Below, in pieces: positions 33,259 through 43,963 of a stretch of 64,000 nucleotides of DNA. Each line of letters opens with the position of its first letter. Position 1 is the stretch's first letter. Source of the DNA: Noviherbaspirillum galbum. Lineage in GTDB: Bacteria; Pseudomonadota; Gammaproteobacteria; Burkholderiales; Burkholderiaceae_D. The translations under genes were made by a program, and so were the position numbers. Where the stretch lies: NCBI RefSeq assembly GCF_010974945.1, contig NZ_JAAIVB010000012.1:62001-126000 (forward strand). The letters are read 5' to 3'. The notes beneath the pieces were generated by a model. It was given only the letters and a program-made list of their open reading frames with translations. It had not been told where the DNA came from and did no database searches.

Positions 33259-34169
33259 CTACATATCCCAGTAGGGTGTTAGAAGGGGAAATTGCGAGCT
33301 GATTTGCGGTCCAAGCCCATGCTGGAAGAGGAGATGATCATGGGCATGGTCAAGCAGGACGATGGTTGGCGGTTACCCGACCGACTCTGGGCACAGATGG
33401 AGCCGCTTTTACCTCCACGCAAGCCGCATCCCCTGGGTTGTCATAACCCGCGTGTGAGCGACCGGGCGGCCATGGATGCCATTCTGTTTGTGTTGCGTAC
33501 TGGCTGCCAGTGGAATGCCTTAAACGGCACCGGCATTTGCTCGAGCAGCTCGGCCCACCGACGTTTCCAGGAATGGGTGGAGGCCGGCGTGTTCGAGGAG
33601 TTCTGGATGCAAGGGCTGCTCAGTGCAGCGGCATTAAGGTCCATCGACTGGTCCTGGCTGGCACTCGACGGTGCGATGACCAAGGCCCCGTTGGGTCGGG
33701 AAAAAAACCGGACCCAACCCGACAGATCGCGGCAAAGGCGGCGTCAAGCGCAGCCTGCTCACTGACGGAAACGGTCTTCCGCTGGCAGTGGTCATTGATG
33801 GCGCCAACCGCCATGACATGAAGCTGGCCAGGCCGACGCTGGAGGCCTTGAAGGTTGAGCGTCCTTCGTTGCTGACGGTGTGGCCGCAGGGCCTGTGCAT
33901 GGACAAGGGTTACGATTATCCGGAAATTTGGCGGCTGGCTGTGGAAATGGGCTACCGGCCACACATCCGATCACGCGGTGAAGAAGCGCAGCGGCGCAGA
34001 GCAGGCCAGCGTGCCAGGCGATGGGTGGTGGAGCGCACGCACAGTTGGTTGAACCGGTTTCGGGGATTGCTGATTCGCTGGGCAAAGAAAGCGAAGAACT
34101 ATCTCGCTTTCCTTCACTTCGCTTGCGGCATCATCACCTGGCGCACCATAGGCCTACTGGGATAGGCAG
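33259..34169 (+). mobile_element. Complete IS5-family insertion sequence, 911 bp
   Basis: Ends are inverted repeats: left CTACATATCCCAGTAGG, right end reads CTGCCTATCCCAGTAGG on the other strand (15 of 17 match). It is flanked by a 3-bp direct repeat TTA (33256-33258 and 34170-34172). Length, a TNA-type 3-bp duplication and a two-frame DDE transposase with an A-rich joint fit the IS427/IS1031 groups of IS5. Ends are intact, so the insertion may be recent. Confidence 0.93.
33334..34165 (+). CDS. IS5-family transposase in two frames (A7 slippage site)
   Basis: Upstream frame (to stop 33765) carries the helix-turn-helix part WRLPDRLWAQMEPLLPPRK...LRTGCQWNAL and the first catalytic Asp in LALDGAMTKAP. 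The downstream frame to 34165 carries VIDGANRHD, CMDKGYD (second Asp) and ERTHSWLNRFRGLL (catalytic Glu). They are joined at seven A residues, 33701-33707: reading six A gives one uninterrupted 276-codon protein (GREKTGPNPTDRGKGG). The enzyme is thus made by slippage on the A-run or has been inactivated by one added base. Start at ATG 33334 (ribosome site GGAAGAGGAG); 33319 is an alternative. Confidence 0.85.
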
Positions 34170-34886
34170 TTAGAAGACAATGGGACTACTCTGATCTATG
34201 AGGGCCACGATATGCCAAAGACTGCTTCTTGCCCTAACCCGAAAGTTGTAGATCAACCGCTAAAATTTGCAACTGGTGGCCCCACACAAAACGGAAAATT
34301 TTATGCCGCAGCTAAAGCAGCGAATGCGGGGAACCGCCTTCCAGAGCGCGTTCGGGTTTACGAAAAAATTCGTGCGGGCATATGGTCTTACAATGGTGTT
34401 TTCCATCTAGTCGATGCTTGGTCTGAGCCCGATGAATTCAGGACAGTTCACAAATTCAAATTGGTCGCAGTGAGTGGGGATGAAGACTTATCACAACCTG
34501 TTCGAATCGATGCTGAAAGACGTCGGCTTATTCCTACCGATATAAAACTGGAGGTTTGGAAAAGAGACGGAGGAAAATGCACGATGTGCGGCGCAACTAA
34601 CGAATTGCACTTTGATCACATTCTACCGTTCGCAAAGGGAGGCACCTCCCTCAAGGCTGACAATGTTCAGTTACTTTGTGCTCGGCACAATCTAATGAAA
34701 AGCGATCACATACAGTGAGCCCCAAGCAAATTTTTGGATGCGCAGCGCGATTCCTCCTGATGCAACCGGCAGCCCGGAAAGTCGGGTAGAAGTAGCAAAG
34801 GCAGTGCCGCGGCTCAATGACGTGCCAAAATAATTCCCGGGCGGTTTTCCCATTAACGGGGGGACACCGGTCACTTTACAAGCGTA

Positions 34887-34919
34887 AAAAAGCCCGTTGG
34901 ACTCCAACGGGCTTTTTGT
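34887..34919 (-). terminator. Terminator after tRNA-Ser
   Basis: Minus strand stem AGCCCGTTGG / CCAACGGGCT, short loop, then T6. It directly follows the tRNA 3' end. Confidence 0.9.
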
Positions 34920-34920
34920 C

Positions 34921-35011
34921 TGGCGGAGAGGGGGGGATTCGAACCCCCGATAGGCTATGAACCTATACACGCTTTCCAGGCGTGCGACTTAAACCACTCA
35001 TCCACCTCTCC
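34921..35011 (-). tRNA. tRNA-Ser (GGA)
   Basis: Minus strand, 91 nt with encoded CCA. Acceptor stem GGAGAGG / CCTCTCC with discriminator G, anticodon loop CTGGAAA giving anticodon GGA, a long variable arm as in class II tRNA, and T loop GTTCGAATC. Confidence 0.96.
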
Positions 35012-35043
35012 TGGATTCGGGTCGCAGATATGCGAAGCCGCAG

Positions 35044-35049
35044 ATTATA
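35044..35049 (-). promoter_or_regulatory. -10 box of the tRNA-Ser promoter
   Basis: TATAAT on the minus strand 33 bases before the tRNA 5' end; the -35 region is weak. Confidence 0.55.
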
Positions 35050-35111
35050 GCAGACATTTCGGGCTTTTCCAGTCCTTCCGGTTTTTCTTCGGAAAGATCC
35101 ATCGCGATGAC

Positions 35112-35145
35112 AAAAAAGAAGGGCGTTGCTTGTGGCAACGCCCTT
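35112..35145 (-). terminator. Terminator of acs
   Basis: Minus strand stem AAGGGCGTTGC / GCAACGCCCTT followed by CTTTTTTG, about 57 bases after the acs stop. Confidence 0.9.
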
Positions 35146-35201
35146 CCTGTCTCCTCGGGCTCGTGACTCCTCTCTGTTGTCCTTTGCGGCCTGGGCCGTG
35201 C

Positions 35202-37184
<1,983 letters not shown>

Positions 37185-37586
37185 GCTAGGTCTCCTCAGG
37201 CGGCATTTGGAATGACGCAAAGTTAATTGTTCTGTCTTACTGAAGCCTTACACTGCCTGGCGGGCGCCCCCGCTGGGCCTCCTGGATCCGGCAGCCTATC
37301 CTTTCAAGTTATCTCTGTTCTTTGCCGCCTGGATATTGAGCAAGCTCATACCTCTTGTTTTTGTTGCATCGCAAGAAAATCCGGAAAGGCCTCCTGCCAG
37401 CGTGTAAAATGTCGGGGTTTCAATTCCGGCCCGCATGCGGCGACCCGCACGGAGCCTGGCGCCGATGTCCGAACGCCGCGGCCGGAACGAACTGGTCGAC
37501 ACATTGGCGCAGGCGGCTTCCCCCGGGTTCCGCCCACTCGAACAGCCACGACACCGTCTATTCCACTGACCTTTGCGAACCACATC
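37185..37586. other. 402-bp divergent intergenic region between acs and the fumarase gene
   Basis: Frames run through it in the fumarase direction, but their products are Arg/Pro-rich and non-conserved looking. Regulatory sites for acs and fumarase must lie here; no strong boxes are evident to me. Confidence 0.5.
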
Positions 37587-39125
37587 ATGACCATCATCAA
37601 GCAAGAAGACCTGATCGAATCCGTGGCGGCAGCGCTGCAGTACATCAGCTACTATCATCCGGTCGACTACATCAAGCATCTCGCGCGCGCCTACGAGGTC
37701 GAGCAGAGCCCGGCAGCGAAGGATGCGATCGCCCAGATCCTGACGAACTCGCGCATGTGCGCCGAGGGCAAGCGCCCGCTGTGCCAGGACACCGGCATCG
37801 TCAACGTCTACCTGAAGATCGGCATGGAAGTGCGCTTCGAAGGCTTCTCCGGCTCGATCACCGACGCCGTCAACGAAGGCGTGCGCCGCGGCTACAACAA
37901 CCCGGACAACGTGCTGCGCGCCTCGGTCGTGGCCGACCCCCAGTTCGACCGCAAGAACACCAAGGACAACACCCCGGCCGTGGTCCACATGGAAGTCGTG
38001 CCCGGCAACACCGTCGACGTGCAGGTCGCGGCCAAGGGCGGCGGCTCGGAAAACAAGTCCAAGTTCGTCATGCTCAATCCTTCCGACTCGGTGATCGACT
38101 GGGTGCTCAAGACCGTCCCGACCATGGGCGCGGGCTGGTGCCCGCCGGGCATGCTGGGCATCGGCATCGGCGGCACCGCCGAGAAGGCCATGATGATGGC
38201 CAAGGAGTCGCTGATGGAAGACATCGACATGTACGAACTCAAGCAGCGCGGCCCGCAGAACAAGACCGAGGAAATGCGCCTCGAGCTGTACGAGAAGGTC
38301 AATGCCCTCGGCATCGGCGCGCAAGGCCTCGGCGGCCTGACCACGGTGCTCGACGTCAAGATCAAGATGTACCCGACGCACGCCGCGTCCAAGCCGGTGG
38401 CCATGATTCCGAACTGCGCGGCCACCCGCCACGCTCACTTCGTGCTCGACGGCTCCGGCCCCGCCTACATCGACCCGCCCGCGCTGTCCGAATGGCCGGA
38501 AGTGCACTGGACGCCCGACACCGAGAAGTCCAAGCGCGTCAACCTCGACACCCTGACCAAGGAAGAAGTCGCGTCCTGGAAGCCGGGCCAGACCTTGCTC
38601 CTGAACGGCAAAATGCTGACCGGCCGCGATGCCGCGCACAAGCGCATCCAGGACATGCTGGCCAAGGGCGAGAAGCTGCCCGTCGACTTCACCAACCGCG
38701 TGATCTACTACGTCGGCCCGGTCGATCCGGTGCGCGACGAAGTCGTCGGCCCAGCCGGCCCGACCACGTCCACCCGCATGGACAAGTTTACCGACATAAT
38801 GCTCGCCCAGACCGGCCTGATCGCCATGATCGGCAAGGCCGAGCGCGGCCCGGTCGCCATCGAGTCGATCAAGAACCACAAGTCGGCCTACCTGATGGCG
38901 GTCGGCGGCTCGGCCTACCTCGTCTCGAAGGCGATCAAGGGCGCGAAGGTGCTGGGCTTCGAAGACCTCGGCATGGAAGCGATCTACGAGTTCGAGGTCA
39001 AGGACATGCCGGTTACCGTCGCGGTCGATTCGAACGGCATCTCGGTGCACAACACCGGACCCAAGGAGTGGCAGGAGCGCATCGCGACCGGCAACTTCAA
39101 GGGCATCAGCCTGGCGACGGCCTGA
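37587..39125 (+). CDS. Class I fumarate hydratase (iron-sulfur)
   Basis: 512 residues from ATG 37587. Converts fumarate to malate with a [4Fe-4S] cluster. The three cluster cysteines are in place: Cys66 in KRPLCQDTG, Cys185 in GAGWCPPGM, and Cys277 in IPNCAATRHAH. N-terminal (alpha) and C-terminal (beta) halves are in one chain, as in E. coli FumA/FumB, with the beta part showing GPTTSTRMDKFTD and GGSAYL. The start lacks an evident ribosome site, but the upstream frame is not protein-like. Monocistronic or cotranscribed with murI, 26 bases downstream. Confidence 0.95.
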   Translation: MTIIKQEDLIESVAAALQYISYYHPVDYIKHLARAYEVEQSPAAKDAIAQILTNSRMCAEGKRPLCQDTGIVNVYLKIGMEVRFEGFSGSITDAVNEGVRRGYNNPDNVLRASVVADPQFDRKNTKDNTPAVVHMEVVPGNTVDVQVAAKGGGSENKSKFVMLNPSDSVIDWVLKTVPTMGAGWCPPGMLGIGIGGTAEKAMMMAKESLMEDIDMYELKQRGPQNKTEEMRLELYEKVNALGIGAQGLGGLTTVLDVKIKMYPTHAASKPVAMIPNCAATRHAHFVLDGSGPAYIDPPALSEWPEVHWTPDTEKSKRVNLDTLTKEEVASWKPGQTLLLNGKMLTGRDAAHKRIQDMLAKGEKLPVDFTNRVIYYVGPVDPVRDEVVGPAGPTTSTRMDKFTDIMLAQTGLIAMIGKAERGPVAIESIKNHKSAYLMAVGGSAYLVSKAIKGAKVLGFEDLGMEAIYEFEVKDMPVTVAVDSNGISVHNTGPKEWQERIATGNFKGISLATA

Positions 39126-39151
39126 GTCCGCAGTCATGACGAGATGACGGC

Positions 39152-39994
39152 ATGACGTCCACCACGGCGGACCATGCACCGATGGGCACTGCGGTGCCCA
39201 TCGGCGTTTTTGATTCCGGCATCGGCGGCCTGTCGGTGCTGCGGCACATCCGCGCCCTCCTGCCGCAGGCGGACCTGATTTATTTTTCCGATGCGGCCTA
39301 CGCGCCTTATGGCGGCCGAAGCGAGGAAGACATCCGCGCGCGCTCGGTGGCGATCACGGACTTTCTCGCCGGCCAGGGCATCGGCGCGCTGGTGGTCGCC
39401 TGCAACACCGCCACCGCCGCCGCCATCGCGGCCCTGCGCGCGCGCCATCCTGCCCTGCCCATCGTCGGCGTCGAACCCGGCCTCAAGCCAGCGGCAGCTG
39501 CCACCCGCTCGGGCATCGTGGGCGTGCTTGCCACCGAGCGCACCCTGGCCAGCGCGCGATTCCAGGCCTTGCACGACCAGGTTCAGGCCGCCACGCAGGT
39601 CCGCTTCCTGACCCAGGCCTGCCACGGCCTGGCCGACCAGGTCGAGAAGGGCGAGCTGCGTTCCGCCGATACCGCGCGCCTGCTCGGACGCTACCTGCCG
39701 CCCCTGCTCGACGCCGGCGCGGACACCTTGGTGCTTGGCTGCACCCACTACCCTTTCGTCCGGCCATTGATCGAAGAAATCGCCTTCGCCAGGCGCAAAT
39801 CGCCGGTCACGATCATCGATACCGGCGAACCTGTAGCGCGACAGCTCGTGCGTCTGGTCGGCACCGCGTGCCCTGCCCTGCCCGGCTCCGGCCGGACCAT
39901 GGCATTTACCACCGGCAATGCTACGGCGCTGCGGCATGCATTCAAGCGCCTGCTCGCGCTCGAGGTCGAGGTGACGCATCTCCTCGCCGAATGA
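39152..39994 (+). CDS. murI: Glutamate racemase
   Basis: 280 residues. Makes D-glutamate for peptidoglycan. Starts with the family motif VPIGVFDSGIGGLSVL; both catalytic cysteines are present, Cys84 in VVACNTAT and Cys197 in LVLGCTHYPF, as is SDAAYAPYGGRS. The start lies 26 bases after the fumarase stop, so the two may share a transcript. The N-terminus could begin at the ATG eleven codons later (MGTAVPIG). Confidence 0.96.
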   Translation: MTSTTADHAPMGTAVPIGVFDSGIGGLSVLRHIRALLPQADLIYFSDAAYAPYGGRSEEDIRARSVAITDFLAGQGIGALVVACNTATAAAIAALRARHPALPIVGVEPGLKPAAAATRSGIVGVLATERTLASARFQALHDQVQAATQVRFLTQACHGLADQVEKGELRSADTARLLGRYLPPLLDAGADTLVLGCTHYPFVRPLIEEIAFARRKSPVTIIDTGEPVARQLVRLVGTACPALPGSGRTMAFTTGNATALRHAFKRLLALEVEVTHLLAE

Positions 39995-40019
39995 CCGGCC
40001 AACTTTCTTCGCCGAACAT

Positions 40020-40048
40020 TTGCCACATTCCCTTTGGCTTTGTATAAT
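40020..40048 (+). promoter_or_regulatory. Sigma-70 promoter of tRNA-His
   Basis: TTGCCA (40020-40025), 17-base spacer, TATAAT (40043-40048), about 41 bases before the tRNA. Confidence 0.8.
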
Positions 40049-40088
40049 GGCGAGCTTGCCGGATGTTCATTCCGGCGAATGTTTCAAT

Positions 40089-40165
40089 GGTGGCCGTAGC
40101 TCAGTTGGTAGAGTCCAGGATTGTGATTCCTGTCGTCGTGGGTTCGAGTCCCATCGGCCACCCCA
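40089..40165 (+). tRNA. tRNA-His (GTG)
   Basis: Acceptor GTGGCCG / CGGCCAC with the extra 5' G at 40089 opposite C73, the identity mark of tRNA-His; anticodon loop TTGTGAT (GTG); T loop GTTCGAGTC; CCA encoded. Confidence 0.97.
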
Positions 40166-40179
40166 AAGAATACAAGCGC

Positions 40180-40214
40180 AAAGCCCAGTCACCCGACTGG
40201 GCTTTGTTGTTTTT
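40180..40214 (+). terminator. Terminator of tRNA-His
   Basis: Stem AAAGCCCAGTC / GACTGGGCTTT, loop ACCC, followed by GTTGTTTTT. Confidence 0.9.
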
Positions 40215-40307
40215 GACGCCGAAAGCATCCTCAATTCGCCGTCGTTTGCGGCATGAATGAAATTCCTGAATCGTGGCGAACGACACGGACACAATCCGGT
40301 CATCGAT

Positions 40308-40330
40308 AAAAAAGGCGCCCGAAGGCGCCT
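40308..40330 (-). terminator. Terminator of chemoreceptor 2
   Basis: Minus strand stem AGGCGCC, loop TTCG, GGCGCCT, then T5-6; 28 bases after the stop. Confidence 0.9.
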
Positions 40331-40357
40331 CTCCTGAGGTCCAACCCAGCCTGGCAT

Positions 40358-42256
40358 TCAATTCAGCCTTGCCCTCCGGGGCGCCGGCAAATTGCGGACG
40401 GACGGCGTCGCGGTGGCGAATGTCACGGCCGAGGTTGGCGCCATCGCGGGAGTCGAGTCATCCAGCTTGAACTGACCGACCGCCTCAGCAAGTGCCGCTG
40501 CCTGATCCTGCAAGCTGGCCGCGGCGGCAGCGGCTTCTTCCACCAATGCCGCATTTTGCTGGGTCACGGTATCCATCTGCGTCACCGCCTGATGCACCTG
40601 CGCAATCCCGCTGCTCTGCTCCTCGCTCGCCGCGGTAATCTCGCTGGTGATGTCGGTCACATGCTTGATGCTGCTTAGAATTTCATCCATCGTCGAACCG
40701 ACTTTTTCCACCTGGCTCACGCCGCGCGTGACCTGCTCGTTCGACGTGTCGATAAGCGCCTTGATTTCCTTGGCGGCCTGCGCGGAGCGATGCGCCAGGT
40801 TTCTGACTTCGGACGCAACGACGGCGAAGCCCCGTCCCGTCTCTCCGGCTCGCGCGGCTTCTACCGCCGCATTCAAGGCAAGAATGTTGGTCTGGAATGC
40901 AATGCTGTCAATGACACCGATGATGTCGCCGATCTTTGCCGATGAGGAACTGATCTGTCCCATCGTATCCACGACCTCCGACATCAGCTTGCCGCCTTTT
41001 TCCGCATACTCGGCGGATGCCATGACCAACTGGTTCGCATGGCGGGAGCTCGCGGAATTCTGCTGCACCGTCGACGTCAGCTCTTCCATGGAAGAAGCCG
41101 TTTCCTCCAGCGACGCCGCCTGTTGTTCGGTTCGGGAGGAAAGGTCGATGCTGCCCTGGGCAATTTCACCAGCCCCGAGTTTTACGGCCTCGCTGCTGGA
41201 GCGGATACTCTTGATCGTGGCGGCCAGCTTGTCGACGAATCGGTTATAGGCCTTGGCAATCTGGGCAACTTCGTCTTTACCGACTTCCTCGATCCGCCGG
41301 GTCAGGTCGCCCTCGCCCTGTCCAATGTCGACCATGGCACGGCGAACTTCCTCCAATTGACGAAGCGAACGCGCCACCAGAATGCCGATGACGCTGGCAG
41401 CCAATGCAACCGCCAGCAATGCCGTGAGTAAAGACGATTTCAACAACGCGGTCAGGCCGGCAGTCGCATCGGCTTTGTCGAGCGCAATGACGAGGTACCA
41501 GTCCGCGCCTTCTATCTTTTCGACTCGCATCAATACATCGCGGTTCTCCAGCGTGATCGCAAGCGTTTTTTTCGATGCCGCCAATTCCTTAAGTCCGTCT
41601 GCGCTAAGGTCTTTTTGCACATCCTTGACCGGCACTTCGTTGAATTTATCCTGCTTGTGGACGATGACGTTCCCGTCGCCGCCAACCAGAAAGCCGTAGC
41701 TGTTCTCCGTTGGCTTGATGGCGCGAACTTGCGCCGCGATGCGCGTCAATGCGATGTTTGCGCCCAATACCGCAATTGGCGCTTCAGGCGGACCAACCGG
41801 AACTGCAAACGTCACGATGCGCACGCCGGACAACGCAGACTTGAACGGAGCGGTCAGAGTGGGTCCCCGTTCCTTCAGCGCCTTCGTGTACCAGGGACGC
41901 ACCGTCGGGTCGTAATCAGCCGCAGCCTTGCTGCCATCCCCATACACCATCCGCTTGTCCGGATAGCCGATATAAGCTCTCTCTAAATCGCCCGCCGCCG
42001 TGGCGGCACGCAATACCGGGCCGGGGTCGTCCGCTGTCACGGCTTCTTTCATCGAAGCGGTGACGAGCCGTTTTGCCCTGAGCCAAACCTCCAGCGCGGC
42101 GGCATTGCTTTTTGCAGCAGACGTTAATTGCTCTTCCAGCGCGTCCTGCAATTGAACCTTGGCTGTAATGAAATTAGCTGCGCCAAGCCCACCTACGCTT
42201 AGTACGACCCCCGCGAGGCTAATGACCAGTAGCTTAGTGCGCAAAGATGAAAACAC
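40358..42256 (-). CDS. Methyl-accepting chemotaxis protein with dCache sensor
   Basis: 632 residues from a GTG at 42256 that has GGAGGA five bases upstream. Membrane helix at ~8-30, a large periplasmic dCache_1 domain (~35-275) with the ligand-pocket segment [23 protein letters not shown], a second helix ([21 protein letters not shown]), HAMP, and the signalling domain with tip [25 protein letters not shown]. dCache domains often bind amino acids or carboxylates; the pocket motif R-x-W-Y is kept. The C-terminus is Pro/Ala/Thr-rich and ends APRRARLN, without a CheR pentapeptide. Upstream there is a 560-base AT-rich gap. Confidence 0.93.
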   Translation of the reverse strand: MFSSLRTKLLVISLAGVVLSVGGLGAANFITAKVQLQDALEEQLTSAAKSNAAALEVWLRAKRLVTASMKEAVTADDPGPVLRAATAAGDLERAYIGYPDKRMVYGDGSKAAADYDPTVRPWYTKALKERGPTLTAPFKSALSGVRIVTFAVPVGPPEAPIAVLGANIALTRIAAQVRAIKPTENSYGFLVGGDGNVIVHKQDKFNEVPVKDVQKDLSADGLKELAASKKTLAITLENRDVLMRVEKIEGADWYLVIALDKADATAGLTALLKSSLLTALLAVALAASVIGILVARSLRQLEEVRRAMVDIGQGEGDLTRRIEEVGKDEVAQIAKAYNRFVDKLAATIKSIRSSSEAVKLGAGEIAQGSIDLSSRTEQQAASLEETASSMEELTSTVQQNSASSRHANQLVMASAEYAEKGGKLMSEVVDTMGQISSSSAKIGDIIGVIDSIAFQTNILALNAAVEAARAGETGRGFAVVASEVRNLAHRSAQAAKEIKALIDTSNEQVTRGVSQVEKVGSTMDEILSSIKHVTDITSEITAASEEQSSGIAQVHQAVTQMDTVTQQNAALVEEAAAAAASLQDQAAALAEAVGQFKLDDSTPAMAPTSAVTFATATPSVRNLPAPRRARLN

Positions 42257-42818
42257 GATTCCTCCAAATGACCATACCCAGGATTTAATTTAATGACTTT
42301 TTAAGTCGCTCTTTATTTTTTTAAAAAATCATAACAGCCACTTTTATTGCTCCAAGGCACTATTTTTCTTTTCTGAGAAGTCTGTCGGTTACTCACAACA
42401 GAACGAAGATTCTTTTTCTTTGCACCGTTCACAAGCAGAGGAATAAATGACGGTTTTGTCGGACGTCCTTTTGGCATCTAACCAAAATGACGAATCCTGT
42501 AGCACGCAAGAGGATGTCCATTACATATCTATCCGGCTTGGGCTGGCGTTCGAGGTGGAGGCCATGAAGGCGCAACGGAGCTTCGTCGTGCGAACCGTCC
42601 CCCGGCTCCACGTAAGACCAAGTGCCTGCCTCCGTCGCCCTCCTAGCTGTCGGTACTTTTTACACTTAGTAATCTCGTCTCGAAACGCCTCAAAAATTTG
42701 AAATTTAAGTTATTAATTTTTATAGGTTTTTTTCCGGGGCTCATGACAGGCATGCTTTCTGCTGTTACTAGCTTGCGTCACACCCAACCACTTGATTGAA
42801 AACGCAAGGGAGAAAAAA
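42257..42818. other. 562-bp AT-rich intergenic region
   Basis: Sits between the divergent chemoreceptor and PEP-CTERM genes. AT-rich at both ends, with a palindromic A/T block near 42318-42332. A weak 85-codon frame (42447-42701) has no family and turns Arg/Pro-rich, so I do not call it. No other structure seen. Confidence 0.5.
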
Positions 42819-43376
42819 ATGAAAAAACTGTTTGCATCTGCCGCACTGGCTCTTGGCCTCATCGCCAATGCCCATGCGGTGATTTTCAATTCACAGACGG
42901 CTATTCCGGACAGCATGGTGCTCATCAATTTCAATGGCACCGGACTGGACTGGGTGTACGCCGGACCGATCGCCCCGAATGAATTCGGCCCCAACCAGAT
43001 CGCCCCCGCATCCTATCGAGCCGCCGAAGGCTGGCGTACCGCGACCGCGGCGGAGTGGGCATCGCATCCGGCCTGGAACGACTTCATCGCGCCGGGCAAT
43101 CCCGGAAACATCGTGAACCCGGGAACCTTCACCGATCACTCTGCCTATCTCTTCACCACTGAATACTGGAGCGATTTCAGCCATGTCGACGCGCAGGACT
43201 TCGCCGCCGGACGGGTCACCGATGGCGTGAATGGCGTCGTGAGCGGCGTGCCGGAAACCATCTACGTCAGGACGAGCGCGGTCAGCGGCCGCGTCCCCGA
43301 ACCCGGATCGGTCGCACTGTTGCTGTCGGGTGTCATCGGCCTTGGCGCCGCGCGCCGGCGAAAAGCCAGGAAATAA
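42819..43376 (+). CDS. PEP-CTERM sorting-domain protein
   Basis: 185 residues from ATG 42819 (AAGGGAG ribosome site; start selected for the signal peptide MKKLFASAALALGLIANAHA). The body is small, beta-type and aromatic (YLFTTEYWSDFSHVDAQDF). The C-terminus is a textbook PEP-CTERM: VPEPGSVALLLSGVIGLGAARRRK, with the Pro-Glu-Pro motif, a hydrophobic helix and an Arg cluster. Such proteins are processed by exosortase (EpsH/XrtA-type) and go to the surface, usually with exopolysaccharide. No exosortase gene is in this window, so it must be elsewhere. Ends in a strong terminator. Confidence 0.92.
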   Translation: MKKLFASAALALGLIANAHAVIFNSQTAIPDSMVLINFNGTGLDWVYAGPIAPNEFGPNQIAPASYRAAEGWRTATAAEWASHPAWNDFIAPGNPGNIVNPGTFTDHSAYLFTTEYWSDFSHVDAQDFAAGRVTDGVNGVVSGVPETIYVRTSAVSGRVPEPGSVALLLSGVIGLGAARRRKARK

Positions 43377-43406
43377 GCGTCCGGCCATTCCCGGTTCGAA
43401 AAAAGC

Positions 43407-43440
43407 AAAGGCCCGGTGGTCGCACCGGGCCTTTCTGTTT
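43407..43440 (+). terminator. Terminator after PEP-CTERM gene
   Basis: Perfect 12-bp stem AAAGGCCCGGTG / CACCGGGCCTTT, loop GTCG, followed by CTGTTTTT. Also has an A-run upstream, so may serve the other strand weakly. Confidence 0.92.
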
Positions 43441-43522
43441 TTCGGATCAATGTATTCGCGGCGTGACCAACTGCCTCCATCCGCTAAACTGGCGGGCACG
43501 ATCATCTTGAAGGAGCCCGTGC

Positions 43523-43948
43523 ATGGAAGTCACGATCTACCACAACCCGAGTTGCGGCACTTCGCGCAATACCCTCGCCCTGATCCGCAACGCCGGTGTC
43601 GAGCCGACGGTCATCGAATACCTCAAGACGCCGCCTGACCGCGCCACGCTGCAGGCGCTCATCGCGAAGGCCGGCCTGACGGTACGCGAGGCCATCCGCG
43701 AAAAAGGCACGCCCTATGCCGAACTCGGCCTGGACGATCCCGCGCTGACGGACGACCAATTGCTGGATGCGATGGTCGTCACGCCGATCCTGATCAACCG
43801 CCCGCTGGTCGTCACGCCCTGGGGCGTGCGCCTCTGCCGGCCATCGGAACTGGTGCTCGACATACTGCCCTTGCCGCAGCAAGGGCCGTTTGCCAAGGAG
43901 GACGGCGAGGTGGTCATCGATGCCAGCGGCAAGCGGGCCAAGGCATAG
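43523..43948 (+). CDS. arsC: Arsenate reductase, glutaredoxin-dependent type
   Basis: 141 residues with AAGGAG ribosome site. Starts MEVTIYHNPSCGTSRNTL, with the catalytic Cys11 in the C-G-T-S-R-N motif of ArsC proteins that use glutathione/glutaredoxin; the anion-binding Arg residues follow (NRPLVVTPWGVRLCRP). Reduces arsenate to arsenite for export. No arsenite pump, ArsR or other ars gene is adjacent, and the gene is convergent with the ABC transporter operon. Some close relatives are annotated YfgD and lack proven arsenate activity, so the assignment is by family. Confidence 0.9.
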   Translation: MEVTIYHNPSCGTSRNTLALIRNAGVEPTVIEYLKTPPDRATLQALIAKAGLTVREAIREKGTPYAELGLDDPALTDDQLLDAMVVTPILINRPLVVTPWGVRLCRPSELVLDILPLPQQGPFAKEDGEVVIDASGKRAKA

Positions 43949-43963
43949 TCAAGACCGCCGGCC

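Larger units (their letters stand above)
33115..34718 (+). pseudogene. HNH endonuclease gene (SRA/YDG-like N-terminus) split by an insertion sequence
   Basis: The 5' part starts at GTG 33115 (SDNVISYIEMCQREGVSL, ILMSVRPNAPYRDRL) and is cut at 33258; the frame then runs eight codons into the IS and stops at 33282. The 3' part resumes after the IS at 34170-34718. Joining both and removing one TTA copy restores RDRLEDNGTTLIYEGHDMPK and one frame of about 231 codons. The C-terminus is a clear HNH nuclease: C-x2-C, then HFDHILPFAKGG, NVQLLCARHN. The N-terminal half looks like an SRA/YDG domain, which binds modified cytosine, so this could have been a modification-dependent (McrA-like) restriction nuclease; that part is inference. 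AT-rich, hence probably acquired. Confidence 0.8.

Noticed and set aside
33115-35011. Integrative island at the tRNA-Ser gene
   Set aside because: I looked for a repeated 3' tRNA end between 32700 and 34920 and for an integrase; neither is present. The AT-rich nuclease segment is therefore not shown to be an integrated element.
37227-37586. N-terminal extension of the fumarase frame
   Set aside because: The added residues are Arg/Pro-rich and unlike the family; class I fumarases start at MTIIKQEDL-type sequences.
42447-42701. Open frame of 84 residues in the AT-rich gap before the PEP-CTERM gene
   Set aside because: Moderate ribosome site but no recognisable domain, and the second half reads like non-coding Arg/Pro sequence. 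Possibly a decayed remnant.
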